In this document: positions 52,295 to 61,395 of the stretch, in pieces
How positions within the stretch are numbered: the first letter of the stretch is position 1
How the letters are laid out: each line of letters begins with the position of its first letter
Origin: Homoserinibacter sp. GY 40078
GTDB taxonomy: Bacteria; Actinomycetota; Actinomycetes; Actinomycetales; Microbacteriaceae
Assembly: GCF_008017545.1 (NCBI RefSeq)
Contig: NZ_VRTZ01000001.1
Span: forward strand, 702,081 to 766,080
Direction of reading: 5' to 3'
Length of the DNA: 64,000 bases
Translations under genes and position numbers: made by a program
The notes under the pieces: model-generated
Told to the model about the DNA's origin: nothing
Databases searched by the model: none
The model's input: only the letters and a program-made list of their open reading frames with translations

Positions 52295-54796
52295 ATGGCC
52301 GCACGGGGACGACTCCGGGTGCTCCTCGGGGCCGCACCCGGTGTCGGCAAGACGTTCGCGATGCTCGAAGAGGGGCGGCGTCTCGCGGCGGAGGGTCGGG
52401 ACGTCGTCGTCGCCCTCGTCGAGACGCACGGGCGCTCCGGCACCGCCGCGATGACCGCCGGGTTCGAGATCGTGCCGCGGGCATCGCTCGTGCACCGCGG
52501 CGTGGAGCTCGCCGAGCTCGACATCGACCGGGTGCTCGCCCGGCATCCGCAGGTCGCGCTCGTGGACGAGCTCGCGCACACCAACGCGCCGGGGTCGCGC
52601 AACGAGAAGCGCTGGCAGGACGTCACCGAGCTCCTCGACGCCGGGATCGACGTCATCTCCACCGTCAACATCCAGCACATCGAGTCGCTCAACGATGTCG
52701 TCGAGCGGATCACGGGAGTGCCGCAGCGCGAGACCATCCCCGACGAGGTGCTGCGCTCGGCGGACCAGGTGGAGGTCGTCGATCTCACTCCGCAGGCGCT
52801 CCGCGACCGGCTCTCGGGCGGACTCGTGTATCCGGCGGAACGGATCGACGCGGCGCTGTCGAACTACTTCCGGCTCGGCAACCTGACGGCGCTGCGGGAG
52901 CTGGCGCTGCTGTGGCTCGCCGACGAGGTCGACCAGGCGTTGCAGGACTACCGCGACGAGCACGGCATCGAGAGCACCTGGGAGGCGCGCGAGCGGGTCG
53001 TCGTGACCCTCACCGGGGGCGCGGAGGGCGAGACGCTGCTGCGCCGCGGGGCCCGCATCGCCGCGCGTTCGGCAGGCGGCGAGCTGCTCGCGGTGCACGT
53101 CACCTCGCAGGACGGCCTGCGCGTGGTCGACCCGGAGGCCCTCGCCCGCCAGCGCTCGCTCGTGGAGCAGCTCGGCGGCAGCTACCACCAGGTGGTCGGC
53201 GAGGATGTGCCCACGGCGCTCGTCGAATTCGCCCGCTCGGTGAACGCGACCCAGCTGGTGATCGGGGTCAGCAGGCGCGGGCGGGTGCAGGCGGCGCTCA
53301 CCGGTCCCGGCATCGGCGCGACTCTCGTGCGCCTCGCGGGCAACATCGATGTGCACATCGTCAACCACGCCGCGGCCGGCGGCCGGATGGTGCTACCGCG
53401 GGTGGGCGGATCGCTCACCTGGCGCCGCCGCATCGCGGGCTTCGCGATCGCGACCGTCGGCGGCCCGCTCCTCACCTGGCTGCTCGTGAGCGGGCGCAAC
53501 GAGGAGACGCTGACGAGCGACGTGCTCAGCTATCAGCTCCTCGTGGTGCTCGTCGCGCTCGTGGGCGGGATCTGGCCGGCGCTGTTCGCCGCGGTGATGT
53601 CGGGGCTCACCCTCGACTTCTTCTTCGTCGAGCCGTTCTACACGATCACCGTCGCCGAGCCGCTGCACCTGCTCGCCCTCATCCTGTACGTCGTGATCGC
53701 GGTCCTCGTGAGCGTCGTGGTGGACAGCGCAGCGCGCACCGCCCGTGCGGCGCGGCGAGCGGCGACCGAGTCGGAGCTCATCCAGACCGTCGCGGGCAGC
53801 GTCCTGCGGGGACAGGGGGCCGTGCAGGCGCTCGTCGACCGCACGCGCGAGGCGTTCGGGCTCGCCGGGGTGCGTCTCCTCGTCGGCTCGGAGCTGGTCG
53901 CCGCGTCGGGTGAGCCGCTCCCGGATGGGCGCTTCGCCCGCTTCCCGGTCGGTGCGCGTGGCGAACTGGAACTGCACGGCCCCGACCTGGCCGCCTCCGA
54001 GCGGCGCCTGCTGGGCGTGCTCACCGCTCAGCTGGCTGCGGCGCTGGAACACCGCGACCTCGCGGAGGCGGCGGAGGGGATCGAGCCGCTCGCCGCATCC
54101 GACCGCGTGCGTAGCGCCCTGCTGTCGGCGCTGAGCCACGATGTCCGTCGGCCCTTGGCAGCGGCGGCAGCGGCGGTCGGCGGGCTGCGCACAGCAGGCG
54201 CGAGTCTCAGCGACGCGGACCGCGAGGAGCTCCTCGAGACCGCCGATGAGAGCCTCGGAACCCTCGCCCAGCTCCTCACCGACCTCCTCGACGTCAGCCG
54301 CCTGCAGGCGGGGGTGCTCGGCGTCTCGACGAGCCCCGTCGATCCGGCGGATGTGATCGTTCCCGCGCTCGACGAGCTCGATCTCGGCCCCGATCGTGTG
54401 GAGGTCGATCTCGACACCCAGCTGCCTCCGGTGCTCGCCGATCCGGTGCTTCTGCAGCGCGTGGTCGTTAACCTGCTGGCCAACGCGACGCGCCACGCCC
54501 CCGACGGCACGCGGGTTCGCGTCTCCACGAGCGGCCTGGCGGATCGCATCGAGATCCGGGTCGTCGATCACGGCCCTGGCATCCCCGCCGACCGTCGCGA
54601 CGACGTCTTCGTCCCCTTCCAGCGACTCGGCGACACCGACAACTCCGCGGGCCTCGGACTCGGGCTCGCGCTCGCCAAGGGATTCGCGGAGGGCATGAAC
54701 GGCACGCTCATTCCCGAGGACACCCCGGGCGGCGGTCTCACGATGGTGGTCTCGCTGCCGGTCGCCGGAGGGCGGCAGGAGGTCGAGGGCAGATGA
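52295..54796 (+). CDS. kdpD: KdpD sensor histidine kinase
   Basis: An 833-residue sensor. The KdpD domain with Walker-like LLGAAPGVGKTFAMLEEG spans about 1-210, a USP-like domain about 230-360, four helices (DUF4118) about 390-480 and a GAF-like region about 490-590. Phospho-acceptor His615 is in LSALSHDVRRPLA (commonly SHDLRTPLA), then HATPase motifs NLLANATRHA and DHGPGIP. It senses K+ limitation or turgor and phosphorylates KdpE. Its stop overlaps kdpE (ATGA). Confidence 0.95.
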   Translation: MAARGRLRVLLGAAPGVGKTFAMLEEGRRLAAEGRDVVVALVETHGRSGTAAMTAGFEIVPRASLVHRGVELAELDIDRVLARHPQVALVDELAHTNAPGSRNEKRWQDVTELLDAGIDVISTVNIQHIESLNDVVERITGVPQRETIPDEVLRSADQVEVVDLTPQALRDRLSGGLVYPAERIDAALSNYFRLGNLTALRELALLWLADEVDQALQDYRDEHGIESTWEARERVVVTLTGGAEGETLLRRGARIAARSAGGELLAVHVTSQDGLRVVDPEALARQRSLVEQLGGSYHQVVGEDVPTALVEFARSVNATQLVIGVSRRGRVQAALTGPGIGATLVRLAGNIDVHIVNHAAAGGRMVLPRVGGSLTWRRRIAGFAIATVGGPLLTWLLVSGRNEETLTSDVLSYQLLVVLVALVGGIWPALFAAVMSGLTLDFFFVEPFYTITVAEPLHLLALILYVVIAVLVSVVVDSAARTARAARRAATESELIQTVAGSVLRGQGAVQALVDRTREAFGLAGVRLLVGSELVAASGEPLPDGRFARFPVGARGELELHGPDLAASERRLLGVLTAQLAAALEHRDLAEAAEGIEPLAASDRVRSALLSALSHDVRRPLAAAAAAVGGLRTAGASLSDADREELLETADESLGTLAQLLTDLLDVSRLQAGVLGVSTSPVDPADVIVPALDELDLGPDRVEVDLDTQLPPVLADPVLLQRVVVNLLANATRHAPDGTRVRVSTSGLADRIEIRVVDHGPGIPADRRDDVFVPFQRLGDTDNSAGLGLGLALAKGFAEGMNGTLIPEDTPGGGLTMVVSLPVAGGRQEVEGR

Positions 54797-55482
54797 GGAT
54801 CCTCATCGCCGACGACGACCCGCAGATCCTGCGGGCCCTGCGCATCACGCTCGCGGCGAAAGGCTATGACGTCGTGACCGCGTCGGACGGACCGGCCGCG
54901 ATCAGCGCCGCGGTCGACCACCGCCCCGACCTCGTGATGCTGGACCTCGGCATGCCGCACCTCGACGGCGTTCAAGTGATCGAGGCCATTCGCGGATGGT
55001 CGGCAGCGCCGATCCTCGTCGTCTCGGGCCGCACGGGCGCGGCCGACAAGGTCGAGGCACTCGACGCGGGAGCGGACGACTACGTCACGAAGCCGTTCGC
55101 GATCGACGAGCTGCTCGCGCGCATCCGGGCGCTCACTCGCCGGGTGCCGCGCGAAGCGGAGGATCCGGTGGTGCGCTTCGGTGACGTCACCGTGGATCTC
55201 GCCGCGCGTACCGTGCTCCGCGAGCGCGACGAGCGCAGCGAGAGCGTGCGACTGACGCCCACCGAGTGGCAGGTGCTCGAGCTGCTGATCCGCAATCCCG
55301 GGCGTCTCGTCACGCGTCAGACCCTCCTGTCGAGTATCTGGGGAACCTCGCACGTGACCGACACCGGGTATCTGCGCCTCTACATGTCGCAGCTGCGCAA
55401 GAAGCTCGAGCCGCATCCCGGGGAGCCGCGCTTCCTGCTGACCGAGGCGGGGATGGGCTACCGGCTGCAGCTGCCGGACTGA
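54793..55482 (+). CDS. kdpE: KdpE response regulator
   Basis: A 229-residue OmpR/PhoB-type regulator: receiver with IADDDPQ, phospho-acceptor Asp51 in VMLDLGMP and Lys in DDYVTKPF; winged helix with LTPTEWQVLELLIRNPGRLVTRQTLLSSIWG and TGYLRLYMSQLRKKLEP. It activates kdpFABC; probable sites are the direct repeats at 47512-47564. Last gene of the operon. Confidence 0.95.
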   Translation: MRILIADDDPQILRALRITLAAKGYDVVTASDGPAAISAAVDHRPDLVMLDLGMPHLDGVQVIEAIRGWSAAPILVVSGRTGAADKVEALDAGADDYVTKPFAIDELLARIRALTRRVPREAEDPVVRFGDVTVDLAARTVLRERDERSESVRLTPTEWQVLELLIRNPGRLVTRQTLLSSIWGTSHVTDTGYLRLYMSQLRKKLEPHPGEPRFLLTEAGMGYRLQLPD

Positions 55483-55573
55483 TCGGGCTCTCTAGGCCAC
55501 CTCATAGGAAAGGCCAAGTCGCCTTCCGGGCGCGCTCGTGATCCTGGGCTCCACACGATGGAAGGAGCCGATC

Positions 55574-56569
55574 ATGGCACGTGTACCCGAACCGGAGATG
55601 ACCCCGGAAGGCCCCGCCTACGAGGGCCGACTGCTCGACCGGGCGGACGAGGAGGTCGTCGATCAGGGCGCATCCTTCGACATCCGCACCCTGCTGACCC
55701 GGCGCAACGTGCTGGGGCTCGGCATCCTCGGCGTGGGCGCGGCGACGCTCGTCGCATGCGCCCCCACCTCCGACTCAAGCACGTCGAGCAGCTCCAGCGG
55801 TTCGACCAGCAGCGGTTCGACCGGCACGACGGATGCGTCGGGTCTGCCCTCGGGCGAGATCCCGGACGAGACGGCAGGCCCCTACCCCGGCGACGGATCG
55901 AACGGTCCGGATGTGCTGGAGCAGTCCGGCATCGTGCGCAGCGACATCCGCTCGAGCATCGACGGCGGTGCGACTGCGGAGGGCGTGCCGCTCGAGTTCA
56001 GCCTCACGATCACCGACATGGCGAATGACGACGCGCCCTTCGAGGGGGTGGCCGTCTACGCGTGGCACTGCGACGCGCAGGGCCGCTACTCCATGTACTC
56101 GGAGGGCGTCGAGGATGAAACGTACCTGCGCGGGGTGCAGGTGGCGGACGAGAACGGCGTGGTCACCTTCACGTCGATCTTCCCCGCCTGTTACACGGGT
56201 CGCTGGCCGCACATCCATTTCGAGGTCTACCCCGACCTCGATTCGATCAGCGACTCCACGAACGCCATCGCCACCTCGCAGATCGCGATGCCGGAGGACG
56301 TCTGCAACACGGTGTATGCGCTGTCGGCATACGACGGATCCAGCAGCAACCTTTCGCAGGTGAGCCTCGATACCGACAATGTGTTCGGCGAGGACGGCGG
56401 AGCCCTCCAGCTGGCGACCGTCTCGGGTGATGTCGACTCCGGCTACACCGCCTCGCTCGTCGCCCGCGTCGACACCACGACCACCCCCTCGAGCGGCGAC
56501 GCGCCGTCCGGCGGCGGCCAGGGCGGCGGGCAGGGCGACACCCCGCCCGGTGACGCCCCGAGCCGCTGA
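55574..56569 (+). CDS. Tat-exported intradiol dioxygenase-like lipoprotein
   Basis: A 331-residue protein. Residues 43-62 form a Tat signal (TRRNVLGLGILGVGAATLVAC) with twin Arg43-Arg44 and a lipobox Cys62, after a long cytoplasmic N-terminus. A Ser/Gly/Thr linker (65-95) precedes an intradiol ring-cleavage dioxygenase-like domain (about 100-300): DETAGPYPGD, VYAWHCDAQGRYSMYS and CYTGRWPHIHFEVY show the Tyr, Tyr, His, His Fe(III) ligands. Exported folded with iron bound, hence Tat. The C-terminus is Gly/Pro-rich. It is immediately upstream of tatA, tatC and tatB. Physiological substrate unknown. ATG at 55574 follows GGAAGGAG. Confidence 0.85.
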   Translation: MARVPEPEMTPEGPAYEGRLLDRADEEVVDQGASFDIRTLLTRRNVLGLGILGVGAATLVACAPTSDSSTSSSSSGSTSSGSTGTTDASGLPSGEIPDETAGPYPGDGSNGPDVLEQSGIVRSDIRSSIDGGATAEGVPLEFSLTITDMANDDAPFEGVAVYAWHCDAQGRYSMYSEGVEDETYLRGVQVADENGVVTFTSIFPACYTGRWPHIHFEVYPDLDSISDSTNAIATSQIAMPEDVCNTVYALSAYDGSSSNLSQVSLDTDNVFGEDGGALQLATVSGDVDSGYTASLVARVDTTTTPSSGDAPSGGGQGGGQGDTPPGDAPSR

Positions 56570-56590
56570 TTCACGGAAAGGAAGATCATC

Positions 56591-56851
56591 ATGTTCCAGA
56601 ACCTCACGGGCTGGCACGCCCTCATCGTGCTCGCCGTCATCCTCCTCGTGTTCGGGGCGGCGAAGCTGCCCGCTCTCGCGCGGAGCGTCGGGGAGTCGGT
56701 GCGGATCCTGCGCAGCGAGTCGGCGTCGTCCGACCCGCAGGCGGCAGAGCCCGCGTCGGCTGCACCGACCGAGCCTGCCGCGGCTGACGCGCGGGTCGCA
56801 TCGACGCCCGCATCCGACGCCGCATCCGACCGCGAGGTCGTGACCCGATGA
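56591..56851 (+). CDS. tatA: Tat translocase subunit A
   Basis: An 86-residue protein: one N-terminal helix (WHALIVLAVILLVFG), the AAKLPALARSVGES amphipathic helix of TatA/E, then an acidic Ala/Pro-rich tail. It forms the Tat pore. It lies 21 bp after the intradiol dioxygenase and overlaps tatC by 4 nt. Confidence 0.9.
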   Translation: MFQNLTGWHALIVLAVILLVFGAAKLPALARSVGESVRILRSESASSDPQAAEPASAAPTEPAAADARVASTPASDAASDREVVTR

Positions 56852-57654
56852 CCGGGCGCACCGCGCCGACCGCACGGATGCCGCTCGCGCAGCACCTGCG
56901 GGAGGCGCGCGTGCGCGCGGTCCGCGCCGCGGCGGCGCTCCTCGTGGGCGCCGTCGCCGGCTACCTGCTCTCGGACGCGATCTTCGACGTCCTGCGCGAG
57001 CCGATCGAGCAGCTCGCCGCCTCGCGCGACGCGAGCCTCAACTTCGACACTGTCACCTCGGCGTTCGACCTGCGCCTGCGGGTCGCACTCGTCGCCGGCA
57101 TCGTGCTGTCGAGCCCGGTGTGGCTGTACGAGATTCTCGCGTTCCTGTCGCCGGGCCTCACGCGCCGCGAACGCCGCTTCACGCTCGGCTTCGTCGCGGC
57201 CGCCGTCCCGCTCTTCGCGGCCGGATGCGCGATGGGGCTCGCGATCTTCCCCCACATGGTCGAGCTGCTGGCGGGGTTCGCATCCGACGACGACTCGACG
57301 GTGCTCCAGGCCTCGACCTACATCGACTTCGTGCTGAAGGTGGTACTGGCCACTGGCATCGCGTTCGTGCTTCCGGTCTTCGTGGTGGTGCTGAACCTGC
57401 TCGGGGTGCTGTCGGCGCGAACCATCCTGCGCGGATGGCGGCTCGCGCTCGTCGGGATCGTGCTGTTCAGCGCACTCGTCACGCCCGCCGCGGACGTCTT
57501 CTCGATGTTCCTCGTCGCCGTGCCGATGGCGCTGCTGTACCTCGCGGCCGTGCTCGTCGTGCTCGTGCGCGAGCGGCGGATGCGTCGCCGCGCGCCCGAG
57601 GAGCAGGAACTCGCCGCGCCCGAACTCGCCACCCCCACGACCCCTGCCGCCTGA
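56848..57654 (+). CDS. tatC: Tat translocase subunit C
   Basis: A 268-residue protein with six helices; MPLAQHLREARVRAVRAAAALLVG and LYEILAFLSPGLTRRERR are the conserved TatC cytosolic motifs, and the FDTVTSAFDLRLRV region is the second. It recognises twin-arginine signals. Conserved loop Glu and Arg residues are present. Normal length. TatB follows 12 bp downstream. Confidence 0.93.
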   Translation: MTGRTAPTARMPLAQHLREARVRAVRAAAALLVGAVAGYLLSDAIFDVLREPIEQLAASRDASLNFDTVTSAFDLRLRVALVAGIVLSSPVWLYEILAFLSPGLTRRERRFTLGFVAAAVPLFAAGCAMGLAIFPHMVELLAGFASDDDSTVLQASTYIDFVLKVVLATGIAFVLPVFVVVLNLLGVLSARTILRGWRLALVGIVLFSALVTPAADVFSMFLVAVPMALLYLAAVLVVLVRERRMRRRAPEEQELAAPELATPTTPAA

Positions 57655-57666
57655 GAGGAGACGGAC

Positions 57667-58119
57667 ATGTTCGGACTCTCGATCGAGAAGCTCGTGATCG
57701 TGATGGTCGTCGCAGCGTTCATCCTCGGCCCCGAGCGGATTCCGGAGTACACGCGGAGGTTGGCCGAGCTCGTGCGTGCCGTGCGGCAGACCCTCGACAC
57801 CGCCCGGACGCGCGCCGAGACCGAGATGGGGGTGTCGGCCGCCGACTGGGAGGCGCTCGACCCGCGGCGCTACGACCCGCGTCGCATCGTGCGCGAGGCG
57901 CTCGCGGGGGAGTCGGCGGGTGTTGCCGAAGGCGCGACCACGGTGACTGCCGAGCCCGAGGAACGTCCGGATGTCGCGGATCCAGAGCGCGCGGAAACGG
58001 CGGAGCCCGATGGCGCCGAGCCCATGGAATCCGCGGCGCCTGCACCGCCCCCGCGGTACGTCATCACCGGATCCTCCGGCCATCCGCGCCGGGTGCTCGT
58101 GCAGCCCGATCCGGAGTGA
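57667..58119 (+). CDS. tatB: Tat translocase subunit B
   Basis: A 150-residue TatB: N-terminal helix with FGLSIEKLVIVMVVAAFILGPERIPEYTRRLAELVRAVRQTLDTARTRAETEMG, the GPERIP turn and amphipathic helix of TatB, then a Pro/Ala/Glu-rich tail. It partners TatC. Ends 3 bp before the convergent unknown gene. Confidence 0.92.
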   Translation: MFGLSIEKLVIVMVVAAFILGPERIPEYTRRLAELVRAVRQTLDTARTRAETEMGVSAADWEALDPRRYDPRRIVREALAGESAGVAEGATTVTAEPEERPDVADPERAETAEPDGAEPMESAAPAPPPRYVITGSSGHPRRVLVQPDPE

Positions 58120-58122
58120 CGG

Positions 58123-58662
58123 TCAGCGCTCGTTCTGCTCGAGCTCGCGCTGCAGGTCGCGCAGGTCGTCGCCCACGTCGGCCATCGCGATCCGGCGCTC
58201 GCTCGGCGACATCCGCTTGCCGCGGGTAGCGCGGCGCACGTCGGCCGCGGCTGCAGCGATCTCGTCGAGTGCGTTGGTGCGTGCCTCCACGATGATCGCC
58301 ATCACCTGGTCGTCCGATCTCGCGATCTGGCGCAGCTGCTCCGCCTGAGCGCGCAGCACCTTGCGGCGCAGGGCGAGCGGGCGGGCGTCCTTCGCGCGGT
58401 AATCGGCCACGTGCTGTGCCTTGCCGCGCTTGCGATTCGTCGCGGCCGCCGTGCGCTCGAGGCGGTCGGCATCCGCTTCGAGCTGGAGCGCGAGCGACTC
58501 GAACTCGAGGCGCGTCGCCTCTGCGTACCAGTCGGCGTCGAAATCCGCGCCGTCGCGCAAAGCGCGCACGATGATGAGGTTCTTCACGTCCTGCCGGACC
58601 GCGGCGACAGCGACGAGCATCGCATCCGAAAGGATGTCGGCGAAGCGGGTTCGGCGGGGAAT
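58123..58662 (-). CDS. Helical protein of unknown function, probable ATT start
   Basis: A 179-residue, mostly helical, charged protein (PRRTRFADILSDAMLVAVAAVRQDVKNLIIVRALRDGADFD, then LALRRKVLRAQAEQLRQIAR). No known family is recognised. There is no ATG, GTG or TTG upstream in frame with good spacing; an ATT at 58662 has GAGAGG 7 nt upstream and gives a protein starting MPRRTRFADILSD. The first ATG (58620) would drop 14 residues and has no ribosome-binding site. A TACTCT -10 is on the minus strand near 58700-58705. Possibly coiled coil. Confidence 0.65.
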   Translation of the reverse strand: MPRRTRFADILSDAMLVAVAAVRQDVKNLIIVRALRDGADFDADWYAEATRLEFESLALQLEADADRLERTAAATNRKRGKAQHVADYRAKDARPLALRRKVLRAQAEQLRQIARSDDQVMAIIVEARTNALDEIAAAAADVRRATRGKRMSPSERRIAMADVGDDLRDLQRELEQNER

Positions 58663-58819
58663 GGTTCGTCCTCTCCACAGGCTGGGCGGAGACGTTTCAG
58701 AGTAGCGGTTCGCCCTGACGTCGGCCCGCGGGCGTGTCCTAGGCTGGACGCCGGAGAGCCGGGAAGTCTGGTCGGCCTCGACCGAGGGTCGAGTACCCCA
58801 CCCGATCGACAGGAGCCTC

Positions 58820-59995
58820 GTGTCACTACTCAGATCGGAACGCGCTGCAGCCGCGTTCCTCCTCACCGCCGCGGTCCTCGCCCTCGTCCTCGCGAACTCT
58901 CCCGTGGGCCCTGGACTCCTCGAGCTGCGCGACGTGCACCTCGGCATCCCCGGGACGCCGGTCGATCTCTCGATCGGCCACTGGGTGAGCGACGGGCTCC
59001 TGGCTGTCTTCTTCTTCCTCGCCGCGGTCGAGCTGAAGAACGAGCTCACCGTGGGGCAGCTCAACAGCGTCGCCAAGGCCGTGCGCCCGGCGATCGCGGC
59101 CGTGGGCGGTGTGATCGCGCCGGCGCTCATCTACCTCGCCGTCACGGCGGGCTCGGGCTACGAGCGCGGCTGGCCCATCCCTACCGCCACCGACATCGCC
59201 TTCGCGCTCGGCATCCTCGCCGTGTTCGGATCGGGCATCCCCTCGCGACTGCGCATCTTCATCCTGGCGCTCGCGATCCTCGACGACATCATCGCGATCG
59301 TCATCATCGCCGTGTTCTTCACGAGCGATCCGAGCATCCCCCTCATGCTGCTCGCGGCCGTCGGGGTGGCGCTGTTCGGGCTCGCGAGCCGGTTCCTCGA
59401 TGGACGATGGCGCGTCCCCGTCGCGATCGCGATGGTCATCCTGGCGCTCGTGACGTGGTGGCTCGTCTACGCATCCGGCGTCCACGCGACGATCGCCGGC
59501 GTGGCGCTCGGCCTCGCGATGCGCCGTGTGCCGGGCCTGCGCGTGCGGCACGCGCTCGAACCGGTGACCAACGGCTTCATCCTGCCGGTGTTCGCGTTCG
59601 CGGCAGCGCTCGTCGTGATCCCGGATGTCGGAATCGACGAGCTCGCGGCACCGTTCTGGGGCATCGCCATCGCACTCCCGGTCGGCAAGATGGTCGGAAT
59701 CGGCTTCGGCGCGTGGATCGCCTCGCGCATCGGCCCGCGTGAGGCGCGGCCCAACATCACCTTGTGGGGGTTGCTCACCGCGGGCGCGCTCGGCGGCATT
59801 GGGTTCACGGTGTCGCTGCTCATGAACGAACTCGCCTTCGCGAGCACTCCCGAGGTCGCCGACGAGGGCACCCTCGCCGTGCTGCTCGGCTCGGGCATTA
59901 GCATCGTGGTCGCGAGCCTCATGGTGCTGCGGCTCGGCGCTTCCTATCGCGGCATGCGCCGACTGCGTGCCCGCATCCGGGAAGCCCGGTACTGA
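58820..59995 (+). CDS. nhaA: Na+/H+ antiporter NhaA
   Basis: A 391-residue antiporter with about 12 helices. RPTPTATDIAFALGILAVFGSGIP-type sequence (here WPIPTATDIAFALGIL), the paired Asp in LDDIIAI and the unwound-helix regions match NhaA. It exports Na+ in exchange for H+. The GTG at 58820 follows AGGAG, with a TAGGCT -10 at 58740-58745. Ends 3 bp before the K+ transporter and is likely co-transcribed. Confidence 0.95.
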   Translation: MSLLRSERAAAAFLLTAAVLALVLANSPVGPGLLELRDVHLGIPGTPVDLSIGHWVSDGLLAVFFFLAAVELKNELTVGQLNSVAKAVRPAIAAVGGVIAPALIYLAVTAGSGYERGWPIPTATDIAFALGILAVFGSGIPSRLRIFILALAILDDIIAIVIIAVFFTSDPSIPLMLLAAVGVALFGLASRFLDGRWRVPVAIAMVILALVTWWLVYASGVHATIAGVALGLAMRRVPGLRVRHALEPVTNGFILPVFAFAAALVVIPDVGIDELAAPFWGIAIALPVGKMVGIGFGAWIASRIGPREARPNITLWGLLTAGALGGIGFTVSLLMNELAFASTPEVADEGTLAVLLGSGISIVVASLMVLRLGASYRGMRRLRARIREARY

Positions 59996-59998
59996 GCG

Positions 59999-61378
59999 AT
60001 GGCGCGGCCGAACGCGACACCGCGGCGTGCGGGGCTCATCCGCACCGGGCAGGAGCTCATCAAGCGATCTCCCGCCCGGGCCGCCGCGGGGGCGTTCCTG
60101 CTGGCCGCTGTCGTGTTCACCGGACTGCTGTCGCTACCGATCGCATCGGCTGACGGGCGGCCCACGCCCTTCCACGACACCTTCTTCACGGCGGTCTCGG
60201 CGGTCACGGTCACGGGGCTCGTCACGGTTGACACCGGCACCCACTGGTCGCTGTTCGGGCAGATCGTGATCCTCGCCGGCATCCAGACCGGCGGGCTCGG
60301 CATCGTGACCCTCGCCCTGCTGCTCGCGCGTGCGGTCACGCGACAGCTCGGGGTGCGCAGCAAGGTGTTCGCGCAGCAGAGCATCGGCACCTCGCAGCTC
60401 GGAGAGGTGAAGTCGCTGCTGCGAACGGTCATCCTCACGACGCTCACGATCGAGGGTGCCCTCTTCGTGATCCTGCTGCCGCGGTTCCTCATGATCGAGG
60501 ACTCGGTCGGTCGCGCGTTCTGGCACGGCCTGTTCTACGCGGTCTCGTCGTTCAACAACGCCGGATTCGTGATCGACGACGCGGGCCTCGGCCGCTACGA
60601 GGGCGACTTCTGGATCCTCGTGCCGATCATGCTGGGTGTGTTCATCGGCAGCTTCGGGTTCCCGGTCTTCCTCGCGGTGATCAGCAGCCGCGGCAATCTG
60701 CGCCGCGTCGGGCTGCATGCGAAGCTCACGATCGTCACGAGCGTGACGCTGCTCATCGCGGGAACGCTCGCCTGGGGCGTGTTCGAGTGGGCCAACTCCG
60801 ACACGGTCGGATCGATGGGCATCGGCGAGAAGATCTTCCACGCGTTCTTCGCCTCGACGATGATGCGCTCGGGCGGCTTCGCGCTGATCCCCACCGACGA
60901 CTCGCATCCGATCACGCTGCTCGCGACCGACGCGCTCATGTTCGTGGGCGGCGGCTCGGCCTCCACCGCGGGCGGCATCAAGGTCGTGACGCTCGCCGTG
61001 CTGTTCCTCGCGATCATCGCCGAGGCGCGTGGTGACAAGCATGTGATCGTGTGGGGGCGCACGATTCCGGAGGGCACCTTCCGCCTGGCGATCAGCGTCA
61101 CCTTCCTCGGGGCGACGCTCGTGCTCGTGGCGACCGGGCTGCTGATGCTGGTGACTGAGGCGCCGCTCGACCGCATCCTGTTCGAGGTGATCTCGGCGTT
61201 CGCGACCTGCGGCCTGTCGGTGGGGTTGAGCGAGGAGCTCGTGCCATTCGGCAAATACGTGCTCGGGTTCCTCATGCTCGCGGGGCGCATCGGGCCCGCG
61301 GGCCTGGCCGCAGCGCTCGCCCTGCGGCAGCGCAATCTCATGTACTCGCTCCCGGAGGAGCGCCCGATCATCGGCTGA
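59999..61378 (+). CDS. ktrB: KtrB/TrkH-type K+ uptake protein
   Basis: A 459-residue membrane protein with the four-fold MPM repeat of the Trk/Ktr/HKT superfamily; filter-loop motifs include FTAVSAVTVTGLVTVDTG, AVSSFNNAGFV, MRSGGFALIP and SAFATCGLSVGL. It is the channel-like subunit for K+ uptake. The cytosolic RCK partner (KtrA/TrkA) is not seen in the window. Start ATG at 59999, just after nhaA. Confidence 0.9.
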   Translation: MARPNATPRRAGLIRTGQELIKRSPARAAAGAFLLAAVVFTGLLSLPIASADGRPTPFHDTFFTAVSAVTVTGLVTVDTGTHWSLFGQIVILAGIQTGGLGIVTLALLLARAVTRQLGVRSKVFAQQSIGTSQLGEVKSLLRTVILTTLTIEGALFVILLPRFLMIEDSVGRAFWHGLFYAVSSFNNAGFVIDDAGLGRYEGDFWILVPIMLGVFIGSFGFPVFLAVISSRGNLRRVGLHAKLTIVTSVTLLIAGTLAWGVFEWANSDTVGSMGIGEKIFHAFFASTMMRSGGFALIPTDDSHPITLLATDALMFVGGGSASTAGGIKVVTLAVLFLAIIAEARGDKHVIVWGRTIPEGTFRLAISVTFLGATLVLVATGLLMLVTEAPLDRILFEVISAFATCGLSVGLSEELVPFGKYVLGFLMLAGRIGPAGLAAALALRQRNLMYSLPEERPIIG

Positions 61379-61395
61379 TCGCGGCCGAGCCCGGG

